A stretch of DNA of 64,000 nt from Drechmeria coniospora. Lineage: Eukaryota; Ascomycota; Sordariomycetes; Hypocreales; Ophiocordycipitaceae. Shown in pieces: positions 9,780-22,425 of the stretch (positions are counted from its first letter, which is position 1; each line of letters opens with the position of its first letter). Both the position numbers and the translations under genes were made by a program. Under the pieces are notes generated by a model. It was not told the origin of the DNA and made no database searches. It saw only the letters and a list, made by a program, of their open reading frames with translations. Location of the stretch: the NCBI RefSeq assembly GCF_001625195.1, contig NC_054389.1, positions 5,514,520-5,578,519 on the forward strand. The letters are read 5' to 3'.

Positions 9780-12700
9780 AGCGGTCACTCGCCCCGTGAC
9801 GACACACGAATCGATCGGCACTCACATGTTACCTACAAAGTACTTGCAAGTACTTGCAAGCACTGTATTTGTATAACTAAGCATACTAGGTACTGTTGGT
9901 CCAAGTGCTACAGTGTCCAAGGGCTACAGTACGTCAAGTACTACGTACAGTACATGTACACCGTAATCACTCTGTAGACGCACATGCAACCATTTGCGCC
10001 TCGCTGAGCAAGACGTTACGTACGGAGTACATGTACAGTATTATGATATGAACTTGCTGATAGGTACTAAGGTGATACCTACGCAACGAGTACAGTACCT
10101 AGGACGCATGAACTAAGGCACTTGTAGGTCCATGTATCGGTACCCCGAACAAAGATGAGCACAACTGTACCGGCAATAGGGCCTATGAGCAAGTTTATCC
10201 GCTTCCAGGTGCTGGTACAAGGTACCTACCAGGTACCCAGCGACCATCAAGCGCCTGCTGTGCAGTGCAATGGTAAACCCTAGGTACTGAGCAAAACTGG
10301 AGTAGTATCTGCAGGGTACCTAACATACCTCAGTAATTACCTGTATTACTCCGTACCAAATGTGCCTTTGATACTCAGGTGGTGCCCAAGTGCCTGCCAA
10401 CTTTCCACCTCATTGATGAAGGCACTCCTCAACAAAATGGGCACAACAAATTGCCCCCTACACATGACCGAGGAACAGGGCAATATATGAAGAGAGATGA
10501 CCAAAATAGATTGCATCCAGGATCTACAGCATATTGGTCTGCTCTTGGGCTGGATGCCAAACCAACCTTGGACGGACGATGCACCGACGTTGCACTTCAG
10601 CGAGGCTGGCCGGCCAGTCACAACTATATCGACCTCCCACCGCTTCAGCCAGTTGGACCAAGGTGCCTGGCGAGTGGGTGCGTGACAATTCGAACGCCGA
10701 CGTCGGATCCTCGGGGAAACGAAGAGTGGGAAAAACCAGGTTGTCTGCGCTGCGCAAATGCATCTACGGGCAAAATCGGAACCTACTCGGCCGAAGCAGC
10801 AGCTCTAGTAGACCTAGCTAGAGTTCAGCGCCACCGTCCTTGTTCCATTGTTCACGCTCACACACACATTCATTCACGACAAAACGTTTTGGTGGAGCAT
10901 TCATAGCGCTCTGACCGCGAAAACCCTCTCAAGAAGAGGTACAATCGATGTTGTGCGTCTCCATTTAGCCTTTGCGTGGCTTTGATGACGAAACAAGTGC
11001 CTTTTAGGTCCTTCGCCTCAGCTGGTCTGGATATGTCGTTATCGAGTTTCCCTTCCACCACATGCACATCAGTCACATGCAAGAAATCCGGCAAGAAGCA
11101 AGGTACGGATAATGTCGATGTAGGCGATGCCCAGCTGGGCGTCGCGGAACCCAACGCTATGCTTCGCTTTACCCTAGCTCATCGGGGGAGTTCTCGTTGG
11201 AGCTGCGGCTAGGCATGTCGCAGAGCTCACACCCTCGATTCAAGAACTTGCTCGTCTTCACAAACCTGCCTCTATCGGGAGTACGGCTCATCTTGGAGCT
11301 TGAACCTAGACTGATGTTTGAGTTCGCCGACTGTGGCCAAGAGGATTAGTCCGTGACACATGCATGATACGGCGTCCTCTCCCTACCCGTGCGGGGCCTT
11401 CTGAAGGTTTTCGAACGGTTTCATGATGAACAATGGAAAATGTCAGGCCTATTCTCTGGAACGGTACCTCCTGGCTCAGAAGCCTCGTGCGCGGCGGTCT
11501 CGGGCCATCTGGGGCCCTCCACACCAGCGCCTTGCAACGACAAGCTCCCGCATACAGAACATCCATGCAGTCCGAGGTTTGGCTTCACCGATCCTTTGTC
11601 ACGCCCTCATCGGTGATTAGTAGACCGTGTAGCGTCGGGGTTTACTGGACGTGGAAGCCATAGGGTTTAGCGGCATCGTCATGAATGAATTGCCTCGGCC
11701 TCTCGTCGTATGTGGGACCACGGACGGGTTAGAAGCTCGGGAAGTGATTTGTCAATACAAATCTTCCAGTACCCTCGTGCGGGAGCTGGTCACGCCTCTG
11801 CCCGTACTCGTCGTGTTCGATGAACTTTTTTTCCACTTGTCCCTGTAGTCGTCGCCGTCATCGTGTCAGTGTGAGGGGCGAAAGCGGTGCAATGCGTATG
11901 CCGGAGAAGTGCGCTGCTTTGTACCTCTCCGAGTGCAGGCTGGACAGAGAAGTCCATGAAGTGGATCTCCGAGCCTTTGACCTTTCCGACCAATTTTGAT
12001 CATCTTCGTGTGCAGGTCGATAGAAAATGCTCGTCAAAGCCGTCGAGAGGGGAAGCTCAAGGTCTCTTCATACCCAGCGTGGCGATCGCTTTGACGTTCA
12101 TCGCCCCCAAAGGTCCAGCCCAGCCAGCCAGGGTCAAGATGGAAAACCAGCCCAAGATGTGCCAATTTAGGACGGTAGATTCGGGAGCAGGTTTCGGGAG
12201 TGGCGGTTTGATCACGGAGACTGGAAGATCAGGCTTCGGCCGTGATGCTGGCAACCAGATGACCGTTGATGGGAGTGTCAAGGCGCTATGAATGAGCCAA
12301 ACAACCTTGAAGGAGACTGACTACTCCTGACGGTGATGATGGCGCCAAGCGACCTGCAAGGGGAGACTGCCTTGACGGACTTCTTGGAGCAAGAAAGCCC
12401 AGGAACCATGAGCCTAAGTTGATGCTTTTTGATGGCCACAATTGTCTCGAAATATGCCATGGTACGGGACCACGAACGCAGATGATGAGGCTTCTCATCT
12501 TCTGAATAGGTTTTATGCTTGCAACTTTGCGATTTGTATGGAGTCCCATCCATCGCCTGGCTGCACGCGTTGCACATGTCGTGGAACTCTTCCCAAGCAC
12601 TTCCTCGTTGAATAGTTGGACTGGAGGGATCTAAACCATAATTCGATCGAGGCTGTCATTTGTCAAACTGGTATGGTCAGATTGAGAGTTGGGGATTGAA

Positions 12701-15700
12701 GACTGCGATGGAGCAATCTAGCGAATGCATTCTGCATAACCCCAACAGAGACTGGTCGCATCTCCACTCGGTCCATGTTTGTCCTCGAGGGGACCTGCGG
12801 GGAGATTGTGATTCCGTGTCTGCGCCGAGCACTTGCCAGATGTCGAGGCTTTGAAAACAAGAAAACGGAGGAAGAGCGATGGTGGCGAGACGCTGAACTC
12901 GCGCCTGTCTCCTGTTTGTCAGGGCCGAAATTCGCACCGATTCAAGCACCGACGCTGCACGAAGTGCTGCCTTCCGAGAGCTTTTCCGCGAGACAAGGTG
13001 CGAAGAGGACGACGGCTGGCCTTTCGTGAGGGACAAAGGTCTTGCCAGGGGGGCTGGGATGCGCGTGAAACGGTACGCGTTGGCGACGTGGAGCGTGACG
13101 TTGTCGAAGCTGGCGTGGTCAAGCTTGGTGGTGGACGATGTACATGCAAAGTACTCCGTACACAGGGGACACATGCAAGAAATTACCTAGTTCTCCGGAT
13201 TATTGGCAGTTTAATGAAATTCATCGAATAAATACAAAAAGGTACGACCGATAAACGTACAGAGCACTCCGTACGGAGAAATGGTGCAGCTCTTACGATA
13301 AACTGACTGACCGGGACTTAACTCAGGAATAAAAAAATGACGACTCACAAGGACGAAGATTTCCAGCCTCGCTCAGCCATGTAGGTACTGGTATTAGGAC
13401 GATGGCTCTTTGCACCATAGAGCAGAATCCTGCAGGGGAACAGCGTCGCATGCACGTACATCATCATACTAGGTACCGAGAGCAGTACAAATTACAGGGG
13501 GCAGAGTGCTGGGAGGCCTTACAGAGTACGTAGACCGTGCCATTCATGTACCGTACTTGCCGCGGAGTCTGCCTCATCAGGCATGCAATAGTAAGTACCA
13601 TGTCCAACGCTGCATCGCTCATACCACCCTAGGCATGAGCAGCACTTGAAATCATCGAATGTAAGTACGTGTGAGCAGTCCGTATAAGTTTTGATGAGGG
13701 AAACATAATAACCATGGTCTGTTTTCTATCGAGGTCGTCGTCGAGCTGCAGGTGGCATCCAGGTCAGTTGCTCGGTGACACACACTTCGACACCCAAATA
13801 CGAGCATGAAGTAATAATACAAGCATCTGGACGGAGCACTAGCCGCAAGGTTGTCATTCTGGCGCTGAGTGGGAGCGGGGGGGTTGCCGATGCTCCCTTG
13901 GTTCCTTCGGCTCCCTCCCTTGATCTGATGACCTGTGGGTGAATGGCGGCGGGAAGTGTTCAAGAATGGCACTAACATTCCCGTTCTGTCCAGCTGAAGG
14001 CAATATCACTTGAAAGCCACTGCATAAGGCTGAGTTGAATGAGAGATGGGTGGAGCAAACGGATTTGGTGATGGTGAGGACTGACTGCCTGACAACAAGG
14101 AAACCTGTATGAGGCGAGAAAGAGAATCCATCTGACAAACGACAGGGCAGAAACGAAAGGATGGCGCTTGGCTCATTCTTCACAGTCCGCCTGCTAGCAT
14201 GGAGCATTATTTAGACAAACTGTGATGTACTTGAGTATTAATACATGCGCGGAGTACAGATACTCAAGTATCCGTACAGCAGGGAATACTCCGTAATATT
14301 ACAAAGTATCAACTACATGTATTATTACTTTGTACGGAGTACCGCGTAATTAGTTCCACGCAAGTACAGAGTACGGTGCGCAAGAAATAGTGGTCAGTGT
14401 ACTCCATACTTGCATGTACTTGTGCAAACCCACAACAATGGCAAGCCTCCCTTGGTACCAACCACCATCAAAGATTGCATGTACACATACGGTCCTGGTA
14501 TCCACGGAATAGCAACCCCCCTCGGTCACATAGGTTAATCCAAGTAAGCAGGCACTAGTTTCGTAGTTAATTCCTAAAGCTTAACTTTGGGCACGACAAG
14601 GCGGGCGGACTGTACATTATCCCGAGGCCATGTCTCGCAAGGCGCTCCTTGGCATTGCATTCCAAATGGGCCCCTCTCGCGTCGCATACCAGTAACAGGC
14701 ATCCTGCGCTCCATCTCATGCTCATGGGTGTGCTGGGTAGGCAAAAGGGGTCGAGCGGGTGTGATCATGGTTTGCACTTGGCTCGATGTACACATTACCG
14801 GACAAGTTCAGCCACTTAGACCACACGTGGCGACATCGATGGAGGATGTAGGACGCAACAGGAAGGGCGGTAGCCCACCGATGGACATCCCCAGCAACTC
14901 CTGGCGAGGCCAGCTGGGATGCGTTTCAATTGCCATCTCCAGCCTCTCCCATTTTACTCCCATTCAAGGTCGATGAATTTGGCAGGGTGACAAGTTGTTG
15001 CCAATTCGGATGAGTCCAATGACGCGGATGGCACCAGGTGCGTGTTGTCGAAGTAGTTGGATGTGAGAGGTGCGTGGCAGGAGGAGGAGACGTTCAGGCA
15101 CAAGGTAATACTGGTAGGTATTACGGCTCGTCGGTACGAGTTACAAAGGCTACTGATGAACCTACTAGCCTATCCGAACACTAACGGCTAGTGGGGAAAC
15201 AGCTGTAAACATGCACCAACCTGAGGAGTGAAAGTACACGTCCAAGCACCACGGGTACGGACGGCTAGCAATACCAGTACGTTAGTACCGTCTTGGTAAT
15301 AACCAGTCGGTATGCAGTAAAATAAGCTTAGCATTGCTAGAATGTGCCAAAATCAAGTCCAAATCGTCAATGACAACCATCACAGGGTTGCCAGCAACCA
15401 AATAAAGTGAAATATTTACAATAGCAAAAACAATAAGCCAACCTGTATTGTCATGGCATGACTGCATCAGTAGCGAATGATGCCGCAAATGATGCCGCAC
15501 GTTTTTCGTTGGGGGAGGCTCAGTAGCTACTGAGGCAGAAGGGATCAAGCAATCGGAATCATCATGCCCCTGCGCTCTAGCACGCAGCATCAGTGAGTGA
15601 TCTTGGAGCGAAAGCAATAAGTAAAAAAAAAATACATGCGTATGCTCATAGCCGTGCCACAAGAGTAGAAAGGGCGACAGAGAGCGAGCATTCACAGATA

Positions 15701-18044
15701 CAATACCGATAAAGCTTTCTGTTCGTCAGTTCCTACCTTGAAACTGTCATGGTGGAGCTACAGGGTAGCATTACGGGTATTGCAACCAGTGAGACGACGG
15801 ACAGGTTGGATAAATTAATAAATAGTATTAATAACATCAATAACTCCATTTTCTACCAATACAATACAGACGCACAAAGTAATATGGAATACAATACACA
15901 TGTACGGAGTAATCCGTACTTATGGGTACCAACACTACATGTATTTACATGCACACACCCACGATTGCTTGACCAGTGGTACCAACAGTTCATGTATTCC
16001 GTACATGTACAGTACATTAAAAGAGTTGTAGCCACAGCCGTTCGTACCCAAGTAAAAGCGATCAATGCCGTACTTCGGCCTAGATCACGCAGTACTTGTA
16101 GCGACACGATCTACATGGTACAGTGGACAGTACTTACTTGCTGTTACATGTACTCTGTATTACTCCGTACTCCGCATTGGTTAGTTGCATGTCCACCAGC
16201 AGAGAGCGGTGGAGTGGTTCATCACCATCCGCTACAACTGTGAGCACTCACAGGCTGCAAAACTTCAACTGTTCGCCCGACTTTGTCCTTTCCTGCCACA
16301 GGACAGAGCCAAGCTTGATTCATGTGGAACTGTCACACGCCATCCTGCTGTCTCGACTCGCAAATACCGAGATGTCTCAGCTTGTCATCGCCACTGCGTG
16401 CCAGGCCCACAAGCCCCTCGACGCAGTTGTGCCACCGATGGATCACGCCCTCGATTTGGATGCTTTCAGAGGAAGCGAGCTTGACAGCTCGACGGCCAGA
16501 ACCCTACGATGACGAGGAAGGCACCGGGACCGAATGAATCATGTGCCACAGGGTCACAGACATGATAGAGTTGTCGTTCGAGCAGGGCCGATCGAGAAAA
16601 ACCCAACCTGTCGGATGCGACAGATTCCATTGGCCATCCGCTCATCAGCTGCGAGATATATTCGTGCGGAAGGCTGCCTCGTTTTCCAGACTACCGCCGG
16701 GTTGGGATGGGGACACAGAGCTGGCAGCCAGACGGAGGAGAACCAGCAAAGGCGATGGACGGGAGCTGCCCGAGGCCCGTTATGATGTTGGATAAGCCTT
16801 CTTCCTCTTGCAAGGGAGTTGGGATACCTGGGTGAGTAGTAAGTGCCTTGTACAAGCAAGCACTTGCCGAGTACTCCGTCAGAGTTCATGTCACTCTGTT
16901 GCACTGCACACTTGCTTTCGTTGCAGGCAACGCAGTGGAAGGGGGGGTGGACCACGGTGCCATGGCCGCGGATCTTGCCTCGTGGATTGTGGCATCACCA
17001 TCTACAACTACTGCTCACCTACACTGGAGTGGAAGTGTCCTCGGCACTCGCGAGAGAGCTCGTGAGCAGTAGCCGCACGCCTGGAAGGTCGAGGCACTCA
17101 CCGGCGTTACTGGTTACATCGTGAGTACTGGCTGCTCATGATCGATCCCGTCCTCGGACTCCTAGTGTGTGCTTGCTATGTGTCGGTTGTGGGTGCGAAC
17201 CATAATATTGTCTGGCCCCATTCTCCACGAGGAATTCTCGGTGGATCCTGATGACCTCTGGGCTCAAACAGCCCAGACACACAAACTGAGACACGGCACA
17301 AACCTTGCTTGCCCGCGCGCGCGAGGCAGACCGAGAAGAACGACAGCCACCCACTGGCCTTATCGGGTTCGGCCTGGGCGGGTCTCCCGCAGGGCTGAAG
17401 GCTGCTCAAGGTTGCAGGCAGCCAAGGCTGAGGTAGTCGATGACAGCGTCATAACACAAATACGACGTTAAAAAGCCAGACGGTTGAATGGCGAGGAAGT
17501 GGCAGCACAGACTACTCCTAGGAGCACACCCGACAACACTCTGACACTATCAGGTATCTGCCTTTTCATCTCGACTCTATGGGGAGATAGAAATCTTCCG
17601 GTTGATGACCGACCCTCAACACCACCGCGGCCCCATTTTGGGACTGGAATTCGCCTCATGAGCTCCAAATCGAATTCCAACCGACGGCGCTGCGAGCTGG
17701 TCTGCGGGGGCCCGTCGCCTGAGACAAGCCAACTTTCTTCAAGGACATGACCACATTTGGGAACATAAGCCCATGACGGGGGACTAGAATCGACCGTCAT
17801 ACGCCACGCGCCTGCCTGCCTCCTCGCTCGGCATCGGTCAGGAACGCAGCGGCCAAACTAAGCGGCGACTGGTAGCTGCGCTTGGTACATTCTTCGACCT
17901 TCGCTTGTGATTCTGGACCAGAGTCGTTGTGCGACACACCACAGCGATGCACCGGTGCGTGGAAGCAGCGGCATGGGGAGTAGAGGGGAGAATGAGAGGC
18001 ATCGGCGGCCATCACAACGCGTCGAGAGACTGCACATGTCCTGA

Positions 18045-18052
18045 TATAAATA
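18045..18052 (+). promoter_or_regulatory. TATA box of the WSC surface-protein gene
   Basis: TATAAATA lies about 150 bases upstream of the start codon at 18,201, followed by a pyrimidine-rich leader. Position and sequence fit a regulated fungal promoter. Confidence 0.6.
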
Positions 18053-18200
18053 TGTCCAACAGTCCCCCACCACCGTCCAAACAGCAGTCCTGCTTCTTCA
18101 GTCACCATCAGCTCACTCACTCATTCCCCTCCGTCACAGAAGGGTAGTCACTCGTTTCGCAACTTCACATCATTCATTCACCCCCTTTCCCGTACGCATC

Positions 18201-19350
18201 ATGCGTTTTACCATCGCCCTCGCCCTGGGCGCCAGCCAGATGGCCTCGGCACTCAGCAACCACACCACATCCCCGACACCTACTGGTGAACCACGTCCGA
18301 CACCTTCGCTGCCGACACGTGTTGGTCCATTCAGGCTCTACGGCTGCGCCGTCTCTGCCGATGGCTTCCCTGGCTTCCGCAAGGCCGCGAGCCGTGCTGA
18401 TATGGATCTTCAAATCTGCGCCGCTACCTGCAAGACCTTTTACTTTGGCGTCTTCGACACGTGAGTTGCCCTTTCCATACGTTGTGGAACAAGTCTGACG
18501 GAACAACAGCGACTGCTACTGCGGCGATTCCATCAGCCGTGACAACATCTCGACGAAGCCCGAGATGGCCCAGTGCAACATCCGGTGCCCGGGCATGTTC
18601 TCGGAAGCCTGCGGCGGCCGACCTCATCTTCTCCAGCGCCGTGAGGTTGACCCCAGGAATGCTGCCCTCTCCCTCTACGAGCGTGTGGATGTCGAGCCAC
18701 CCACCACGATCCACACGACCCACACGAGCACCGGCGTCATGACCGCCTGCCCGCCCGGCAAGACGGATTGCCCTCCCCGCCACCACGGTGATATCACCAT
18801 CAACATCCACAACACCATCATCTGCATCGGTGACTTCTGCGCTGCCGAGATCAACTGCCCCACTTGCAAGCGTCAGCGCGTCATCTGCAAGGACGACGAT
18901 GACTGCCACACGGAGGAGTGCGAAGACGACGACAACCACTGGAGCCTCGTCAAGTGCACCGACGACCACTGCCGGTACCCCAAGTGCAAGGGTGACGAGT
19001 GCAAGCGCAAGATTGTCTGCAAGGACGGAAAGTGCAAGAAGGACACATGCCACGAGGACGAGTGCGAGAAGAAGTTTGTCTGCAAGGACGACGACTGCAA
19101 GCACGAGAAGTGCCACGGCGACGAGTGCTACAAGAAGTGGGTTTGCAAGAACGACGACTGCAAGGTCAAGCCCGTCTGCGACGACGAGTGCGTCGCCCCT
19201 CCTGCCAAGAAGAAGGCCGAGGTCAAGCCCGTTGCTCCCAAGGTCACGCAGGCCTACGACCACGACGTCGTCGTCGTTGCCGGATCCGGCAAGGTCGCCG
19301 TCATTTACAACATCCTGGCGGCTGCTGTTGGCCTCGCTCTCATGCTCTAA
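18201..19350 (+). CDS. GPI-anchored WSC-domain surface protein with regular cysteine-ladder repeats
   Basis: Exons 18201-18460 and 18510-19350 (49-nt intron, GTGAGT...AACAG); 366 aa. Residues 1-17 form a signal peptide (MRFTIALALGASQMASA). A Ser/Thr/Pro stretch precedes a WSC domain at about 45-125 (YGC, ICAATC, DCYCGD, QCNIRCPG, EACGG), a fold used for glycan binding in fungal wall proteins and Wsc sensors. Residues about 200-313 are Lys/Asp-rich with cysteines in units C-x4-C-x4-C-x4-C-x5, three nearly perfect copies plus degenerate flanking ones. The C-terminus (AGSGKVAVIYNILAAAVGLALML) looks like a GPI-attachment signal, with a small-residue site followed by a hydrophobic tail. It is therefore probably an extracellular wall- or membrane-anchored protein. 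The function of the cysteine ladder is unknown. A single TM sensor role is unlikely because there is no cytosolic tail. Confidence 0.85.
18951..19190 (+). repeat. 21-residue cysteine-ladder repeats (63-nt units)
   Basis: Within the WSC surface protein, consecutive units such as C-KDGK-C-KKDT-C-HEDE-C-EKKFV and C-KDDD-C-KHEK-C-HGDE-C-YKKWV place a cysteine at every fifth residue, reset by one residue per unit. Units diverge in sequence but not in spacing. Confidence 0.85.
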
Positions 19351-22300
19351 ATAGTCTCCAAACGATACCTGGAGCCTTTGGAGGATATCTAGAGGTGGAA
19401 TAACGACGCAGACGACATGGATCGCGGAGGGCTTTACCAGTACAATACATTGAACTTCTTCTGTTGGACAACTGGCCGGGCAAAGTCTAGCATCTCGGTC
19501 AATCCAGCAAGTCAGTTGAGTTGAGTCGGTGATGGCTTGGAGACACAGGGCGCGAACCAAATGCGTTCACGCCATGTGTCGGGCGAAGCCAATATCTATA
19601 GATGTCCTTTTCCTTCAATAAATTTCCTAGGCATCATTGACAATTTCGTCGCCCCGGTGGTCAATTCATGTCCTCGCAATGTCCCGGGTACCGTTCCTGC
19701 ATACTCACCGAGCTCCATGCTGCGCACAGCGCTTGCAGCTACTCGATCTGCCATTTGGTGGTACCGTTGTCGGCATCGGACGAATCAAGCTTCGCCGCGC
19801 ATTCGAGACAGCGGCAGATGATGCATCCGACAGTGACGGGGGGTCGCAACTCGCATGTGGAATCCTCTCTGGGGAGTCCCCTGCGCGTCTGCATGAGGGA
19901 TTCGTAACCGAGAAGACGTCAAGGGACGGGCTCCCGTCGATGGACGACGAGTCGCTACTCTTGGGCCATGGCTCCAGCGGCTGGAAGTAATACAGATTCC
20001 CTCTCAGAAATGCCGCAAGAATTCGGTGCGTAGCAGCCGAAAGTTGAGCCATCGAGCGACAGCAGGTCGTGATGGGGAACCATGAGAAGGGTGGCACAAC
20101 ACGCGGTAAGGATGCCGTGGGCGGTTGCAATGCCATGTCCCCTCACTCAAAACCGACAGGGCAGAGGGTTACACAGATTCCGGCTGCTTGGGGCGGACAT
20201 CTGACATCTGCCATAAACCGGCCTCCTTGCACACGACACGTCGCGGCCGAGCACGCGGTCTTCCTACGCCACCAACACTCTCACCGCCGAAATGATGGAA
20301 TGATGGAAGCAGGGAGGGAGAGAGAAAAATATACCTGGACAGCCGCGGGGATCGGATCGAGGCAGGGGGCAGTCGTGATTGCTCGGCCAGACAATACGAC
20401 GTACCGACCTCGCGACGGCCGTAGCAACAACTGTTGTTCCCAGGACCCGGCTAGGGTGGGTGGCGTACAATTAGGATGCAACAGATTAGCTTCTGCGGCT
20501 GACTGACTTGTTTGCTCTACCCATTCGTCGTTGGCTCGGGATCCCTTGGGAGGCAGAGGCGGCGAGCACGGGGCGCACTCGACGCTGAGCTTGGCCTGGT
20601 AGAGTCTAACTGGACGACGGTGACACCCAATCGTCTCTCACAAGGCCACCATGGTACTTTGTACCGGTACGGATATGGAGAGCAAACGAACTGGATCCTG
20701 GGCCAAGCGGGAATAGAAATAGAGAGTTGAAATGGAATTAGAATTGGCTGACGCGCAGGATTGAGTGCCAAGTTCGTGGGACGAGACCGGGGGCCGGGGG
20801 GGCGCTCCCGTCGAGCCATGAGCGCAGTCTTCGTCGTTTCATGGTCCCTGCGGGCCGACGAAGAAGCGGGACGGAGGAAGCTGCAGAGCAGAGAATCGCG
20901 TTGTGTGACTTTTATAGATACAGGTAATGTCGGCATGCTGTCGAACAGGAGCCGGTGGGACACGATGGCCGGCGTTGGCCATGTTGTTGATGATCGCACC
21001 GACGGCAGCTGCATCTTCCTTTCTGCATCAAGGCGGCAGTTTGTGCATAGAATTCGCTGCCTGCATGAAAACTTGCATCATAGGATGAGGACGGGGACCA
21101 GGGCAGGAACTTGGTCGGAGGCTCGGTGGTCGGCTTGTCTGCAAGTTCGTCGCCCTCAGGCCGTTTTTCGTTTTTGGCAACAACATTTTCGTCACCGAGA
21201 TTTGTTGTCCGATCGAGGAAATTATCTTCTGGCCCGACAATCTCTGCCGACCCGTGCTCCATACATCATCCGCCGTACATCGTACACCGTACACCGTGCA
21301 TGAGGTGGGAGAACAGCAGAAGCACGGATGGCGGTTTCGGTAGCCGGCCAAGGGTTTCCGACTGAAGCTGAGCGCCCGAGCGAGCGAGCAAAGGGTGGTC
21401 CTTGGCATGGCATCTCCGAAGGCCCAGCACCTGTCCGCTGGCACAATTAGTTGGCTGCCGATATCGCTGCCGAGTGCGAAACCGCGCGACGGTCAACCTG
21501 GACGTCGACAATATGACCAACTGGCATTGTATTAATTCATGGTAGGATACGGAGTAGTAGTGAGTAGTATGTGCAGGTGGTGGTCGATGCGTGCCCGATA
21601 ATTAGTACGGACACCTACGAGGAAACCTGCTGCTGATCCTCCGTACCTAACACTGCCGGTTATTCGCCTTGTCTGTCCGTTTTGTTGTGGCGGTTGGCCC
21701 CTGCATGGGTTTGAACGACTAGTTCGAAATTGGTGAAGGTGACAGCACGATGCCAGCCATGCCAACATCGCAGGCGACCGAATACTCTTTCCATCCTGTA
21801 CTGGATGGGAGCTCCTGCGAATAGGCATGCGCCGTCGACAAGACGAACCTTGATCGTGCCTGGCCTGTCTGCCCTGGATGAATCGAGAGCGGCAAATTTT
21901 GATTTTTCCCTCTCCCAATATCCTGCAGGACAAGAAAGCAGGCAGATCATACCACCCTTCACACCCGCTGCCCGATCTGAAGCGGCCCACCGCCGACGAG
22001 CGAGCGCTCCCCGACGACGTCTTTCCCTTCCGTCTTTCCTATTGGCGTCCCTGGCGTTCCCGGCATTCCTCGGGTAGGACAAACGGAGCGTTACCGAGTC
22101 CTCGGGCCCGGGTCGCCAAGTAAGTTCGTTCCACGGCATTGCAGGCCAGCCGAGCAACTTTGTGCTCCCACATCACCCTGCAGTCTGCAGTCTGCACGGA
22201 GCACGAAGCACAGGCACGAAGCACGGGCACGAGTCTAGTTCGACGAGGACGATCGAAGGGGGCATGAACCTGCCGGGGCCCCAGAAGGCTCTCCTGCCAT

Positions 22301-22425
22301 TTAAACCCCCCCCTTCTGCTTCAGCCGTCGCCAAGAGGTAGTCGACGCTCCTCCAAAAAGAACACATTGAATCTAAATCCATTCTCTCATCGGCATCCGT
22401 CTCTTCGCCTCCGCAAACAAGAACA
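19351..22425. other. Intergenic region, about 3.1 kb, no supported gene
   Basis: No recognisable protein on either strand. A TATAAAAG box on the minus strand near 20,917 is the only promoter-like signal; the open frame below it (to about 20,517) is unrecognised and compositionally unconvincing. CTGCAGT and GCACGAA words are tandemly repeated near 22,180-22,230. The end of the interval is the promoter of the methyltransferase. Confidence 0.45.

Larger units (their letters stand above)
9355..18200. other. Gene-poor block 1 (about 8.8 kb)
   Basis: No gene could be supported on either strand: open frames are short, lack shared splice logic and show no recognisable domain. The DNA is not strongly AT-biased, so it does not look like RIP-destroyed repeats. 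It contains a 21-base G run near 9,759-9,779, dense GTAC/TACTTG/TACTCCGTA words (9.8-10.4, 13.1-13.7, 14.2-14.5 and 15.7-16.2 kb), and more ordinary GC-rich stretches (10.4-13.1 and 16.2-18.1 kb). The last 150 bases are the promoter of the WSC gene. Lineage-specific spliced genes or ncRNAs cannot be excluded. Confidence 0.5.

Noticed and set aside
9355..18200. Transposon or RIP-damaged repeat in the gene-poor block
   Set aside because: No transposase or reverse-transcriptase motifs, no terminal repeats, no AT-rich bias typical of RIP.
18424..19560. 378-codon minus-strand Val/Leu/Asp-rich frame
   Set aside because: Antisense shadow of the WSC protein.
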